Shown here in pieces: positions 15,129 through 28,587 of a stretch of DNA of 64,000 nucleotides. Source of the stretch: Embiotoca jacksoni (lineage: Eukaryota > Chordata > Actinopteri > Embiotocidae); NCBI GenBank assembly GCA_022577435.1, contig JAKOON010000051.1, forward strand, positions 1,387,501-1,451,500, in the 5' to 3' direction. Each line of letters begins with the position of its first letter. Within the stretch, counting starts at the first letter, position 1. The notes beneath the pieces were generated by a model. That model saw only the letters and a program-made list of their open reading frames with translations. It did not search any database and was not told the origin of the DNA. The position numbers and the translations under genes are program-made.

Positions 15129-15755
15129 ATACTAGTAGGCATTGGTCACGTTCTAAAATGCAACATTTAACTGCACATCAGCTGCTTGCAGAGATGACAA
15201 GGTCAGCAACACCTGCTATTTGTTATCCAGGTCTAACCACTGTAGTCAAAGCTGATGAAATCAGTCGTGATAAAGGTGACGAACCCCAGAGGGATACGTC
15301 ACGAGTATCAATCAGCAGTGATGTCATCATTGGTTTGTGAACGTTATGAAGCCTCCAGTTCAGATTCTGTCCGTCACCATCTTACTGTGATACTACATCC
15401 CGCCCACCGATAGCTGTAACCTGACTGCACCACAGGCCTGTCAATCAAACAGACACGCCCCCAAAAACAGGTCTTCTTGAATCTTCTTTTCTAATGAATG
15501 AGGGATTATTTTCAGATGGACCTCCAGAAAACTAATAAGAAGGAGTGACTTTAGCTAACAACACCGAGATAACTGATGGACACATTTTATTCACTTTGGA
15601 TTTGATGAGAGAAGTTGAATGGGAGTCTATGGAGCCGGAGGCTTTTTGGAGCCGACCTCTAGTGGCACTCGCTGGTATTGCAGCTGAAGACACTTCTGGA
15701 TCAGAACCATTTTTCAGAGCAGGAAGCTACAAACACTTTTATATTCATCTGTGGT
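15129..15755 (+). repeat. Rep-A copy 2 (sense), 5'-extended subfamily
   Basis: Homologous to the other Rep-A copies from about 15310 onward, but with an extra 5' part ('aggcattggtcacgttctaa' onward). It lacks the 'agttcggagcggtttggagc' segment: its 'ccatcttactgtgatactac' junction skips about 90 bp present in copies 1 and 6. The copy at 31797-32403 shares both the extension and the deletion, so the two belong to one subfamily. It ends at 'catctgtggt'. Confidence 0.85.
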
Positions 15756-15904
15756 TTTAACAGAGCCCTTCTCTAAGACAGCTGTAGGTCTGGGGCCTAG
15801 AAGCTTTTTCTCACTGGGACCAACTGGTTTTCTGTTATAGAGATATTTATTTACTAACTATACCAGTTTCACATGATCACCTTGGTATGCATGTGTTTGC
15901 CCTC

Positions 15905-16136
15905 TTGTCCCGTTCAGGATCATTCGGAGCCAGAACTTATCCCTGGAATGGTCACCAATCTGTCACTGGACTGACATAGACAGACTAACGTTCACACCTC
16001 CTCTCAGTTTCCACTTCCCCTAACCGGCACTCCTTCAGACTGATAACTCCATGCAAACGAGTCCTGGGCATGAAGAGCATGTTCAAACCGACCTGTGAGG
16101 TGACAGAGCTGTAACCACTGAGCCACCGTGTCACTG
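15905..16136 (+). repeat. Degenerate teleost dispersed repeat (ends 'gtaaccactgagccaccgtg')
   Basis: Contains diagnostic fragments of a very common fish repeat: 'tggtcaccaatctgtcactg', 'aactccatgcaaacgag' and 'gtaaccactgagccaccgtg'. Two further fragments lie at about 53975-54100 and 55757-55877. Family recognition is from memory, and the precise class is not assigned. Confidence 0.6.
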
Positions 16137-17094
16137 CGATCACATACTGCTGCACCATTTTTCCAGTGAAACCGCCTGGAACCGTGCAGGAGTGAGTCCT
16201 GCCGAGGCTCTGCTCAGTAATCCCCTCCGTTCGGATCATATAGAATATGTGCTGCATATCAAGGACGCCGTGTTAATCCAAGTTTGAAAACTTCCCTGCA
16301 TTAGAAGTCGTTCTCGCTCACAATCCGTCGATGGCACGCAGACAGCTTTGAGATTTATCTTTTTCTTTTTTTTTTTTTCACACCTCATTTTCATCCGTCT
16401 GTGCAATAAGCACACCAACGTTCGCAGGTAGCGTTCACACACAGGAGCACGTTGTGATTAATATGTTTGTGTGTTCCTTCTTCGCGCTGAAACATACTCA
16501 CACCAATTCATTAGAAAACTGCTGTGGTGATAGTTGCGCAGTCTCTTTATCATTTCCACATGCAAATTTATGAAAACAACAGTTGGTGTGAGAAGCAGCA
16601 TATGTGCTTGTTAATCATCCTACTTTAGCTGAGGTCCCTCTGCAGCCATAACTCACCGCCTCAGGTCAGACACGGTAGTCCGAGTCACTATTATGGGCTG
16701 GGTTGGTGTAATAATGGCAGCACTTTTTATCTGTTGTTTGGATGCACAAATTTCAGTTTGGAGATTAAAGTTAAAGAAGCAAATTCAACAAATCCAAACA
16801 TAAAATGATGTTACTGAATAGAAAAATCACCTTCATTTTCAATACCTCGAATTATTTAATACTGAGGAAAAAGTAGAGGAAAAATATGTTTAGCTACCTG
16901 GCAAATAATATGACTCCACTCACTCCTTGGGCCCCTGCCAACAAAATGGTACATATCCTCAAACTGAAACTATGATTTATTTACTAATTCACTTACTGTG
17001 CTGAACTTTGAATCAACAGCAAACTAAAAACATTAAGACTGTCAGAAATGTTATACCAAGCTGTTCTCTGTAGAGAAACTCAACCCTGGACTCA

Positions 17095-17485
17095 TGTTAA
17101 CTCTGGTCCTGCTTCTGTTTTACCAAACGTGTCATCCATCGTTGTGTTTACAGTTGCTTCAAAACTAGAAGTTAGAATAACATTATCGTCAGGTTTCCAA
17201 TCAGATCAGTGAGATCCACCGCTGGCTCCTCCCCCAGCTCGTCCAAATATGGTCACTTCCTCCTCCAAACCGCTCCGAACTGGCAAGATGGTGACGGACA
17301 GAATGTGAACTGGAGGCTTCATAACGTTCACAAACCAACGATGATGTCACTGATGGTTGATGACATCACTGCTGGTTGACGATTGGTTGGATGTTAACTC
17401 TGGTCCTGCTTCTGTTTTACCAAAAGTTTCATCCATCGTTGTGTTTTTAGTTCCAGTCATCAAAACTAGAAGTTAGAGTCATATT
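17095..17485 (-). repeat. Rep-A fragment (antisense, 17187-17357) flanked by ~90-bp direct repeats
   Basis: The core is an antisense Rep-A piece covering its 5' region ('gatggtgacggacagaatgt', 'cataacgttcacaaaccaac'). Near-identical blocks beginning 'tgttaactctggtcctgctt' flank it, at about 17095-17180 and 17391-17485. They may belong to the repeat itself or mark a local duplication around the insertion. Confidence 0.7.
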
Positions 17486-20099
17486 TCTTCTTCTGATGTT
17501 GGACTGAGGGCAGGTAACATGCTGCAGTGACTCACCGTACCATCTTGTGGTACAAAGTGGTATTACGAGACAGACTGGGCTGGCGCTTGCTGGTTATTAT
17601 GCTGTAGTCAGTAAATATATCTGTGCTACACAACACTCGACATCACGTCTGTTTCTACACAGACTTTGGGCCGGTTTAGTCCATTTTTGAACCTTTTAAA
17701 GCTTGTTTCTTTCAGACAGGCTGCCTCTCTCTTCCCCTCTTTCACAGTGTGTAATTTAATAAGTCATCTCTTTCTTCTACCATCATTTAAGAAGAATATC
17801 CAGATTCATACAACTATCAATCTCCTAAAATTAAATGTAGCTTCATGGTTGTACAATTAGTTTTTGGTGACAGTGGTTTGCTGTGTCTTGATTGAGTGGT
17901 AATTCTTCCTATTCAAACTGGTTCTGAACAATGAACACACGATATATTACAAAGCTAAATACAAAAATAACTTGAATCAACCCATCAGACAGAGCAGCAG
18001 TTTGACACGTTTGCCTCTTTCTGCAGCATGAAGTCGTCTCCGTCTCCGTCTGAGTATTCTTGAGTCCAGGCAGACTGAGAGTCCATTTGTCCTCTGCTGA
18101 GTAAACGTATTCAGTCCTCTGTCTGAGGTGTTTAAAAGACCCGGCTGCGATGATGAATGGAGTGTTTTGGTCGGGCTTATCATCGGCCTCAGTTGATTCA
18201 GTGCAGCACCCTCACAGAAGATGTGCGCAGGCATCACAATCACTATTCAAACCCAGGAAATAAAATGACAAAATACTCACTGTTTGGGTAATTATTGTCT
18301 TCTGTTGTAGAATTCACGTCTAATGGTGGCTAATTATGTAAATGTCTGTGTGCAATAGTCTCTGAAGCATTGATGCGTCTCACTCGTCTCACAAGTGGGG
18401 ATATTCCCTATGGACTGCTGCTACAATAACACTGAATAATTGAATAAGCAAACACACTGCCGCTGTGTCTGGCTTGTTAGCTAATAAAATCACATCTTAT
18501 TAAAGGCAGAGCTGCTTTTTCACCTCGTGTGTATAACCGGCTGATGGCTGGCAGAGACAGTAGCCTTTACATGTGGCACACAGCTCCGTGTCCCCGGGCT
18601 GCACAAGCCTGAATTGTTTTGCATTACTATAAGACAGATGGGAGGAACACCTCCAGCATGGTGATTAAATCAAGCAGATAAAGCTTATTGAGATGATGTG
18701 CTTGATACCTGAGAGAGGAGGGAGGGAGGCAGCGAGGAGACGAGGGTGGGAGAAGATGATATATTTTCTTGCTTTCACTCATGGCTGCATGATTCAAACT
18801 GTTTATGTGCAATAGGTTAGAATCCAGCATAATACATTCATAAATTAACATTACACTTTTTAAAGCATTTTTCTCCACTGAAAGTTCACATTTCAACATT
18901 TGAACAGTTTTTCTTTTCTCTCTTTTTTAACAGCATCCTTAATATTACTCAACAAAGAAACACAGCTGTTTCTGGATAATGAAACACTATTATAGGTTTA
19001 TGTATTATTATAGGCTTTCACTCTTTCGGCTTGGGATGGTTTGTGGCTGGGCGTACATGCAGCTGCTCTCTGCACAGTTGAATGTTGAATGAATGAATTA
19101 GCTTTGTCACTTAGCTGCAGTCGAAATGCCAGGGCAGGACGGCGTTCCACCTAAAAGCTCAAATACACCTGCAAATTTAAGCAGAGTTAGAAAGTGTTCA
19201 GGCCACCTGTCAGTCACCATGGCAGTACCCATGCCGGCCTCTAAGGCTAATTTATATACAAATACACATGAACTCAGGAGCAATGATACATTTTAATATA
19301 AATTGATGTAAGATCAATGTATGTTGACATAAATATGAATAATGTAAATCGTATGCCTGCAGGCCTCAGCTGACATTTATCGGCAGCAGAAGCCCGTCAG
19401 TGGTGTAATTAGAGAAATATCAAAATGGTTTGGTTTGATTTTAAAAGTAAATAAGATCCAGAAGATATAAACAAGATAAAATAATTAAAATAATTGCAAT
19501 GAATATTATAAGTTAAGAAAAAGCCATCAGATATTAATGTAATGGAGCACCCGATGATAACAGATACACACACCTCCTCCATGAACTCAAAGATTGGTGG
19601 TGGAATTGGACACCAGCTGAAATCTTTCCTCGGGCTCCGAACCGGTCGGTGCTGGTTTTGTTTATTTGTCTTTCTCCAAATATCCCGGTGAGGCTCATTA
19701 AAGTTTCATTCCATCTCCTGTGAAACAGACACTGTTGAAGACAAAGAGTGAAGCTGCTCTGAGCTGACTCTTCTGCAGGTTGAGGTGATAACGTGTGCAG
19801 AAGTGTTTTTCATTTTTTTTAGAGCCACTTGTATTTATTGTCGACAGTGTTTCATAAACAGAAAGTGTTCATTCTGCTGCGAGAGAATACTTTGTAGATT
19901 AAAGCTCCTCGTGCTGAGAAATTGCGTCCCATCTGCTCTGCATTGTTCTGGTCGGTGCTTCATGTAGACCAGTGGCCGACTCTGAACTCCACGTCACTCT
20001 TGAGCTTCTGCAGCTCACTTTTCACAACCTCCACTCTACTTCGGAGGTCTGTTTTTTCATCCTGTAACACTTTCTTCGGAGGACTGTCTGGTCCATGAC

Positions 20100-20900
20100 T
20101 GCAGGGAACCTGAAGATGGAGTCACTGCTTGCTTTTAGGAGCCCTGCTGCCTCAGCTGAAGGGTTTTACTTTCAGTCTCTGCAAGGAACTGCACAATGTC
20201 GTCATAACTATTAACGATGACTGACAGCCTTTCAGACGTTTTCCTGACATCATGCTTGCACTATCATAGCATTGGCCTCGGATCTTCTCTGTTCTCAGAC
20301 CTGCTTGTCTCGGCTCAGAGAGTACGAGGTTGGTCATTCTTAACGCATCACAGTTCTCTGTAGTGGCCAGCTGGGATGGTGCTGAATACCTGGGCGGGAG
20401 TTTTATTTCTCCTCATTGTGTATTTGAACTATCGACTGCTCTCTTGACACCAAAGTGTCCAATGTCCCCTTCAGGGTTTCCTGATATGACACAAGGAACT
20501 CAGTGACGTCCAATGGTAGCACTTGATTCTTTGCCAGTTGGCCCTCATCGACGGGTGAGCAGACCTCGGCCACTGATGCACGACGAGCACATTGTTCCTT
20601 CCAGTGATCACTGTTTTTACAGTGTTCTTGCTGCATGCACGTCTTGTCTGTCACAGATTTCCAGTTGGAGAAGCCGGTTAGGGTTAAAGGTTTTGGAAGC
20701 ATTGGACTGGTACTGAAGTTTCAACATGCAAAGCAAAAGGCAGCATCGGTAACTACTGAATCTTCCAGCCACCCCTTCCATTAAACCAGCTTCTGCTGAA
20801 CAACCATGTTTGGGTATTATTAAACACCTGAGTGGGGTGAGATTGTAGGTACACCTGGGCTGGTTCCCCTGTCCCAAGACCATCAGGAGCAGTCAGCGAT
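20100..20900 (-). pseudogene. Decayed hAT-like transposase (TTF-type zinc finger / ZMYM1-like), fragmentary
   Basis: On the - strand, fragments in different frames run in the order expected for TTF/DUF4371-type hAT transposases. A piece reading THPTQVF...SRSWF...W is at about 20770-20850. It is followed by GFSNWKSVTDK...HCKNSDHWKEQ at about 20570-20680. GLRTEKIRGQCYDSASMMSG lies at about 20240-20300 (family motif RGQ-YDGASNMSG, here with Gly-to-Ser and Asn-to-Met changes). NSYDDIVQFLAETESKTLQL is at about 20145-20205. At least two frame changes and stops separate these pieces, and the C-terminal dimerisation region was not found. It is a dead copy inside the intron, antisense to grik2. Confidence 0.6.
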
Positions 20901-21473
20901 GCTGTGCCCAGTCTGGCCATGCTTGAGGATGGTGGGCAGGTTACATGCTGCAGTTGATGGAGCTAGAAGATTAACTTTGGGCTCGTCCGTACCATTGCTG
21001 CTGCTGGGGCTACTGTCATTGGCTGAGGTCTTTGTTTTTTCTTAAAAGGCCACGTTCTCATGTTCATCTTTATTAATGAACTCTTTTTTTGTCTAAGCGA
21101 ACAATGAAATGGCAAAAGTTGAACTTGGCAAACCAGGAAGAAACCGAGCGTGACTGTAACAGTTTTAACTTTTTTCGCCTGCAGGGTTCCGTGAGGTTCA
21201 AACCTAATAAATAAATAAATCTCTTGACAATGCACAACAATAAAAACAACAACGTTTTAGAACCATGTTTGGATGCTGTTTACAGAAGAGATTCGCTCAA
21301 TCAACAACTTTCAAATATTTTATGAGGGAACTCTTCAAAGACGGCGTTTCACAACTTTCTTTTGTGTTTGTTTGTTTTTGATATTAAACTTAAATTGGGG
21401 TAACAGAAAATACAACTGCTCATATCAGATTAGTGCTGCTGACAAATTCAGGCAATCATAAATGTGAAAGGGA

Positions 21474-22070
21474 CATTCAATTCAATTTAATTTAGATGGC
21501 GCCAAATCACAACACAGTACAGCAAAACTTTACAACATTATACAGAGAAACCCAACAATTCAACAATTCCCACATAATCTGGGAGGGAAAAACTTTTCTT
21601 TAAGGGAGAAAAACCTCCAACAGAGGGAAGAAAAACTCCCTCTTAACAGGAAGAAACCCCCGGTGGGCGGAGCATCTGTTAACAGAACCAGGCTCAGAGG
21701 TGGGCGGAGCATCTACCTCGACCGGTTGGAGGTGACAGGAGAGCAGAGAGACAAAAGGACAGCATAGAGATCCAAGACATGAACTGTTGGTGGGTCGACA
21801 ATCACAGAGCAGAGACGTGCAGCTCCGTGACGGGACATCTGGAAAAGAAAGAACAGAAAGTACGCACGCGAGGGAACTGAATAGAGAAACAACAGATAAT
21901 AAGCAAAAAATATGGGAGAGAAGAAGTATGAAGTTAATGAGAGATGAGAGTAATGGTGAGATATGAGTTATAGAGAGTGAAAGAGTGAGAGGAAAGAAGC
22001 TCAGTGCATCACGAGGTCCCCAGCAGCCCCCCAGACAGCCTCCCTACTGTCCTATCCCGACTGCAGCTAT
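21474..22070 (+). repeat. Teleost 'gcgccaaatcacaacac' dispersed repeat, long copy
   Basis: Starts with degenerate 'ttcaattcaatttaattt', then 'gcgccaaatcacaacac', 'ttatacagagaaaccca', 'aaaaactccctcttaacagg' and 'aacagaaccaggctcagagg'. These are hallmark phrases of a repeat common across bony fish. A short second copy is at 33966-34160. It contains no ORF. Confidence 0.75.
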
Positions 22071-22867
22071 CAAATAGAGGCGAAGAAATATTTAAACATC
22101 AGCAGCCGAACTTCAAAATACTTGTCGGTCTCAATTTAACCAGAGCAACTCATTTATATTTAGGTGCAACCAAATGATTGGATGCAGACTCTCATCTATG
22201 ATCTAGGCAGTAAAATCAGCTTGTTTAAGGTCAAGAAAAAAACAACCTGTTCTGCATTAAACCAGACCTTCATTTTCTAATATTAACCAAAATATGGTTC
22301 AATATAACCAGAAAGTTGAATAATGCTGTTGTCCCTAAGAGAGGATATTGTACTGTAAGATTTGATGTGTTGATGGAAAACAATGTTGGTGAACATTTTA
22401 CCTTTTTTTCCAGTATCAAAATATTTGCTGATTATCTTAATGTTTCCTCATTACAATAATGATAATCTGTCCATTTGCTGCTGTACTTTATTTGAATCAT
22501 TTCTAAGAGACACACCAGCCGTCGCTGATCGCTGTCAAACTGTTGTTTTAATGCTGAGATACCAGCTGACCCAGATTTGACAGAACCATCTTTAACTGCA
22601 GTGATGTGGGCTTTTACTTGGAGGACGAGGAACGATGCAGTAAACTGTGAGCAGAATCAAACCTTTCTCGACAACATAAATGTGTCCAGTCACTTTTTAC
22701 ACTGACTTCAAAAACTGTTAAAAAGTCAAACCCTTATTCTTTCTTTTTGTTACTGATTATATGCAGTACAGTAAACACATATTGTATCATTTCTCTCCTG
22801 TTTATTCTGTTAAAAATACGTATATTTGTTGTGTCCAGAATAATTTGACTGTGGTCATAATTTCTTT

Positions 22868-23311
22868 TAGCCTGGCTGCGCTGACTGTTGCTCACAGCTC
22901 CAGTTTTCATCTCTGTGAATACAGTCTGCTCTGAAGGGCGACCAATCAGAGAGCAGTGTCTGTAGTTAACTACATTTGTCCCGCATCTTCTTCACTGTGA
23001 TTGGACGGCTGGTGACAGCAACGAGCGCAAAAAATTCAGCGTTTAGCGCAGAATAAACGCTCAGCACTTCGTCACGCTGCTGGCGTTCATTAAAATAATT
23101 TAATAAATATTCTGTACTCAGGAAAAAACACTTTGGTGGACACGGTAAGTCACCGCAGCGGTGGAAGAGTGTCGGCCGGTTTTGGCACATGCTGATTGGT
23201 TAAAATTAACTGGAGGTTAGTAGGATGGAACGACTGCAAACGATTCTCTATGGACGGTAGACAGACCCACATATTCATGGAGTTAAACTGGGTCTGGTTC
23301 ACGCCAGACTA
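22868..23311. mobile_element. MITE, 444 bp, hAT-like ends with 9-bp direct repeats
   Basis: Begins TAGCCTGGC and ends GCCAGACTA (inverted repeats with one mismatch in nine). It is flanked by perfect direct repeats AATTTCTTT at 22859-22867 and 23312-23320. hAT elements make 8-bp target duplications, and the ninth base may be chance. No transposase is present. Coding-looking frames inside it are not supported. Confidence 0.75.
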
Positions 23312-24866
23312 AATTTCTTTGGGAATACCTTGTAACAGTCTTCCTGTAGTGAAGACCTTACACCATATAGGGCAACAGAAACAGGAACCGTGCATCCTTC
23401 TCTGTAGAAGGAAAAGTAACTTCTTTAAATGCCATACCAGGATCATAGTTTCATAACGCAACTGTCTGTAATTAACTTTACAAAGTTATTCTCCCAATAA
23501 CTTTGTTAGTGTTAACAGGGACTCTCACAGGACCGAGCAGGAGTCGAGCCTTTTCTTGATGAATATCACAAAGTAAATATAGGCTCACATTCTCTAACAA
23601 CATTATCATGTTAAATGAGTCTGACCTCGTTAAGTCTGCTATTTGATTTAACAGAACTGGGATGATTACTGTGCACTTTTCTTTCCTGTTCCCCAAGGTC
23701 CTTGACTGCAGCTCCAGTTTGATTTGTTATTTTGTTGATTGTGCACTGTTGGCCAGAAAAAGGCTCCGCAGCTACTGTAAGCTGTTACGTGCTGCTCCAC
23801 GACTTGCTGATCCAAACCTCCTCCGCTCTTTTACTTGATAGCTAAGAAGGGAAGCAAATAGAACAATTATAATGTTGTTTTCAGAAGAGATGCTGAACTT
23901 CCTGTGAAGGGTCTTAGCTGTCTGATGGGGCCGACGGGGAATTTCTCAGAATTAGAAGCTGACTTTGGGTTTGTGTTGGGAATGTCAATGTGTGTTTTCT
24001 GCATGAAATAGAAACAGAGTAGAATGCTGCGTAAATAGTTTGCGCTCTGAATGCTTATTAGATCGTCTTCACTGCTTAATAGATAAGACGTTTACACAAG
24101 AACCATGAACATTAACTCAGTTAAAGCAAAGTGTCAAATATGACCTGTTACAATCACAGCTTGTACATTTTAAAGCACCCTAAAGTGATTGCTGACATGT
24201 TTTTTAAGTGTGTCAAAGAGCAGGTCGGTCTGATACATGTCCAAATATTAACACAATATAAACACAAACAGCTCAGCATGAGTAAGAGGTAGAAACCTCC
24301 AAGTTTACTCAATTATAATAGTTTTGTTTAATTAGATTTAAAGATTCATTCATTCAAAATGATAAATTTAAAGAAACTAGGTAGTTGTGTTGAATTTTCA
24401 AGGCACATCAATAGGCGCATATAATAAATGTCGACAATGCTTCTAACTGTCCTCATTTAAGTCGTGCGTCCAGTCTTCTGCAGGATTAACCTGCTGACTG
24501 TAATTCCAACATAATAAACAACTCTGCGGTAGTTGGGGCATTCACACAGTCAGTTACAGTGACAAGCCCCTTTCTGTCCACCTGATGATGGCTTCAGTCT
24601 GTCCCACCAGTTCGTGTGGATCATGACTGAGACAGCGATCTTTGGTTTTGCTCACTTTGTGCTCACACATCACGCCTACATCTGTGTACTACACATCTGC
24701 CATAACTCGCTTATATGTTAGTAACCCAGCCTATATTATATCACGAGCCCTCACATCTCTAGTGCTGAGTGTACAGACTACATGGAAAGACTACTTCCAA
24801 TTAGTAGTCATTTGTAGTACTGTGTAAGGCCAGTAATCGCCTCCATCGTGTCACGCACTTGATGTC

Positions 24867-25188
24867 CAACCGGGTATCACAGCAAAGCGTGAAATAGACA
24901 CGCTGATCCACTACAGCAGAACGTGAGATAGCCACGGTTTGCCTGTTTAGGTGTAAAAACTACTACTACTTAGGAGAAAGAACAAGAAAAACAACTCCAG
25001 AAAAACCTCCTGGATTTGAACCTCATCGTGCCGTAAGCCAGTCAGCTCCTGCCTCCTAATACCGCCAAAAAAGATCCTTTGTTGCCTCTGTTGCGGGACC
25101 TCGGTCACGTGATCCCACATCACTTGAAATGAATGTGAGTGTAAGTTTCACGCTTTCAAAACGTGTAACTTTTGAAACACGACAAAGT
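24867..25188. mobile_element. Truncated copy of the long-TIR foldback element
   Basis: The left end 'caaccgggtatcacagcaaa' and following 'gcagaacgtgagatagccac' match the left arm of the element at 46878-47401. The middle (about 25085-25185: 'cacgtgatcccacatcac', 'aagtttcacgctttcaaaac') also aligns with it. The right terminal inverted repeat is missing. Confidence 0.7.
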
Positions 25189-26049
25189 CAAACACTAAAC
25201 AGGGTAAGAGCTCTTCAGATTACAAAACTAATCTGTTTCCATTCCAGCTGCATTGTGAATGTGAGCCTTTAAAGTGCGGCTGTTACCTGAAAACTAGTTT
25301 GTTTATGTTGGAGATGAAGAGTGGCTGTACATATTTAAATAGAATTAAAGCCTCCTCTGAACTAACTATAACTGTAAAACTGCAACGTAGAAAAGAACAA
25401 TCAAATAAATCAGATTATTGAATACAATATTAAAGAACTTTGATAGAATAGTTCAATATGTCCCAATACAAACTGGATGGAACAAAAAATATACTGACTA
25501 TAGAGTTTAGGCCTTGCTGACCCTGACGTGTGTCCGCAGTATAGTGGATGATGAAAGCTTATCGATATCCAAAAAGGAAGGAATCTTTCCTCTGCAGACG
25601 ACGAAGATTCACTCTGAATACTGCAAATTGGAGGCTCTGGCAGTCATGGAAGTGTTTGGGGATAATCATCTGGGGCCCATGAATATACATGCATATTTAA
25701 TGGAAATCTGGCCAGAAGTGTCACAGGACCAAAATGTGAGGTGGATAAACTCAAATCCACCTTTAATTTCACCTTTAAAATACAATTTTAGAAGCCTTGT
25801 CTTCTGTCAGTATTGTCAGCGTTAATATACTAATATTTAGCTTTGGCAAATACAACTAAGATAAAATGTTATTGCTGTTGGGATTGTGTTCTCTGCCAAC
25901 CATTTCCCCTTCCAGAATAAGGAATCTTTAGACTATGTGGAGGATGCTTTAATAAATCAAAATAACTTTGTGACCCGGGTTTCTTCCTGTGTCCCACATG
26001 TCGTTAGATCTAAACTACTGGAGCCCGAAACTCAAGTTAGGAATATTTC

Positions 26050-26345
26050 ATATTCAGTGTAAGATGAAAATCAGTGGTGATTTTTTTTTAGCCATTGCTA
26101 GCAGCTCTAAGGAAGTCTATCGCTCCACTGATATGGATGCACAGTTTGGTGATCCTGTCACTTTTTCCTATTGATGATAGTTTTGGTTTTGAGTGAAATA
26201 TCTTGCCATCTTTTATAATTTATTGCCAGGATTTGGTTAATTCACCATGTTGTTCTCTTGAACTTTCATCTAACTCCACCAGCAGATCAAAGTTTCCATC
26301 ATCCAGTTTCATCTCAACACCTACGAGGCTGTCATAAAAGTTGGT
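26050..26345 (+). repeat. Degenerate teleost repeat ('tttggtgatcctgtcacttt' type)
   Basis: Contains 'tttggtgatcctgtcacttt', 'tttattgccaggatttggtt' and 'actttcatctaactccacca', then 'agcagatcaaagtttccatc'. These are decayed pieces of a repeat frequent in fish genomes. The open frame at 25989-26174 falls largely in it and is not considered a gene. Confidence 0.45.
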
Positions 26346-28587
26346 CCAGATATTCAAGGTTCCCAGGCAGTAAATCCCAACAACTTTAGCAATGCTCTGG
26401 CTTTAGACATGTATTTTACGCTGAGGCTCAATTGTAATAAACTATATTTTTTTCTCCGTAATCAGTTATGCACATTTAATCTATCTATACGACTTTCTTA
26501 TCCTTCCTGATCCTTTATGTCAGCCACTGAAAAAGATGCAAACACCATCCCACACGGATTTTTCATTTAGATAAAGGTCAAAAATTCTTAGCAAGTAGTG
26601 AGTTTGCATTTAAAAAAAATAAACCTCTCAATGTGAAATTCGGTCAGGGGCGGTGATAATTGACATAACTTTGAAATAAGCCTACTTCTAATTAAATCCT
26701 TTATGCCATTTCACAACAGTGACTTTACCAAATAAAAGATTTAGAACATTTTTGCCAACACAAATTTACAAAATGTAAAGAAAAGGCTGTTAGTTGTACC
26801 GTTTAGGAGATTTATAATGATCTTTCATTATGTTGTTTTTTTTTTTTTTTTTTTATGTTGTAGCCTTTACACACCTGAGTGACATCCCTGTATTGAAAGC
26901 GTATTTACTGATTAAAGGACCAGATGTCGTTTTACTCTCGATCATGAACATGTTTTAGTGTTTTCCAACCGTGCCGGTCTTCATGCCACTGTGCTGTTGG
27001 TGATATTGGGGATACTTGCAGTCAGTGAAGCCTGACAAAGTCTCCTGGATGAGTGAGGAAACATTTCTGTCCCTGAACTTTGGCTCCAGATTGAACTGAT
27101 TGGAATATCTTGGTGCCACTACATGATATGTAGCAGTTAATACGGGGAAGATTCACCCAAGCAGCAACAGAGGATTACTCAGTCTCCACGGTGATGTAAC
27201 TCAGGCTGATGGTGGTTTTGACTGACTCTTTTCTCCCCATCACTCCCCATCACTCACTCCTGCCAACATACAACTGAAGCCTGGACAGTGACTCCTAAAA
27301 CTACAAACTACTAAAATGTGAATGTATGGATCTGAATACAGGAGGAGATTGTAAAGCCGTTACTTACCTGTGGCCACTTGAGTGTGATGAGGGGATTAAG
27401 CAGAGGTTCCAGCAGATCCTGGAAAAGAGGACAGCTGTCCTTAACAGAGGCTAGCAGATGAAAACTTTATCAGGCAGGTGATGACTTAAGAAGATCAGAC
27501 AGCAGAGAGCATTTTAGGGGGCTGGTATTTTAATTATTGAATGTGCTCGGATATTCTGATTTCCTAAACTAAAAGGATGTGACGTAGGCTGCGATGCTAT
27601 TGACGGATTATTTTTGCACTTGTTTGATGTTTTTGCTTTGGCAGCTTTTTATCGTGTACAGCAGTTGTGCTTTGAAGATCTCTCATTCCCTCGTATGGTT
27701 TAAGTGCAATCAGCCCTGAATCCCCGCGTGGAGGCTCTGAGGAGCCCACCTCGGCTCGCTGCCTGACTGAGAGTGGAGGTGGTTATCTGACTCTCCGTGT
27801 ATTCACAGCCACTGCTCTCGCCTTATCAGCAGTCTGAAGCGTGCATGCTCAATCGCCTGATTTGTCAAGGGTGACTCCAAAAGATTCTGATAGGCACTCC
27901 GCAAATCACCCAGTTGATCTAAAATATCGACCAGCCACAAAAAGTCATTACACACAATAATGGCGGGCAGGACCTTGAAGATGTGACTTAATTAGGTTTC
28001 AAATGGCTTCAAAAATGCCTTCAAATCTGCTCCCCTGGAGAGTAATGTGGTCCTGGATTTTTCCTCAGTGATTACAGGTGTAGAGAGGAAGGCGCACAGC
28101 TACTGACAATGCCGCTGCTGCTTCAACCTATCGGTGATAGCAGCAGCACAGACATGAGAGATGCACATCATGGTCATACAAATTCACACCCTGCTGCTGT
28201 TTAGCATGCTCGTCTGCTTCAGCCTATATTCTCCTCATAAACAATGATGACTGAGGCAGACTGAGAGCTTACAATGCAGTTAGAGAAGCAAAAGGTTCTG
28301 CTGAAGCAAATGAAATGTCTTTCTTATGAAATTTGAAAAGTAATTGAACATAAATGCTGCTGCAGACCTTGACGGAACTGCGTCCTCTAGCAGTATTCAA
28401 ATGAGTGATGTGAATGTCTGTCATTGTTTCCTTAAGTCTCTCAGAAACATCATAATTCGTCATAAACCTCCAACCAAGTTTTTCACAATCATTGAAACGT
28501 ATACAACCTTTTCCATCAGAAATATGTCATTATGTCATTTTTGATTGTTCAGTGGAATGCAGCTGAGATTTATTTTCCTCCTCACAG

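Noticed and set aside
25514..25825. 103-codon frame on +
   Set aside because: No family recognised. It adjoins a degenerate dispersed repeat and lacks convincing splice sites.
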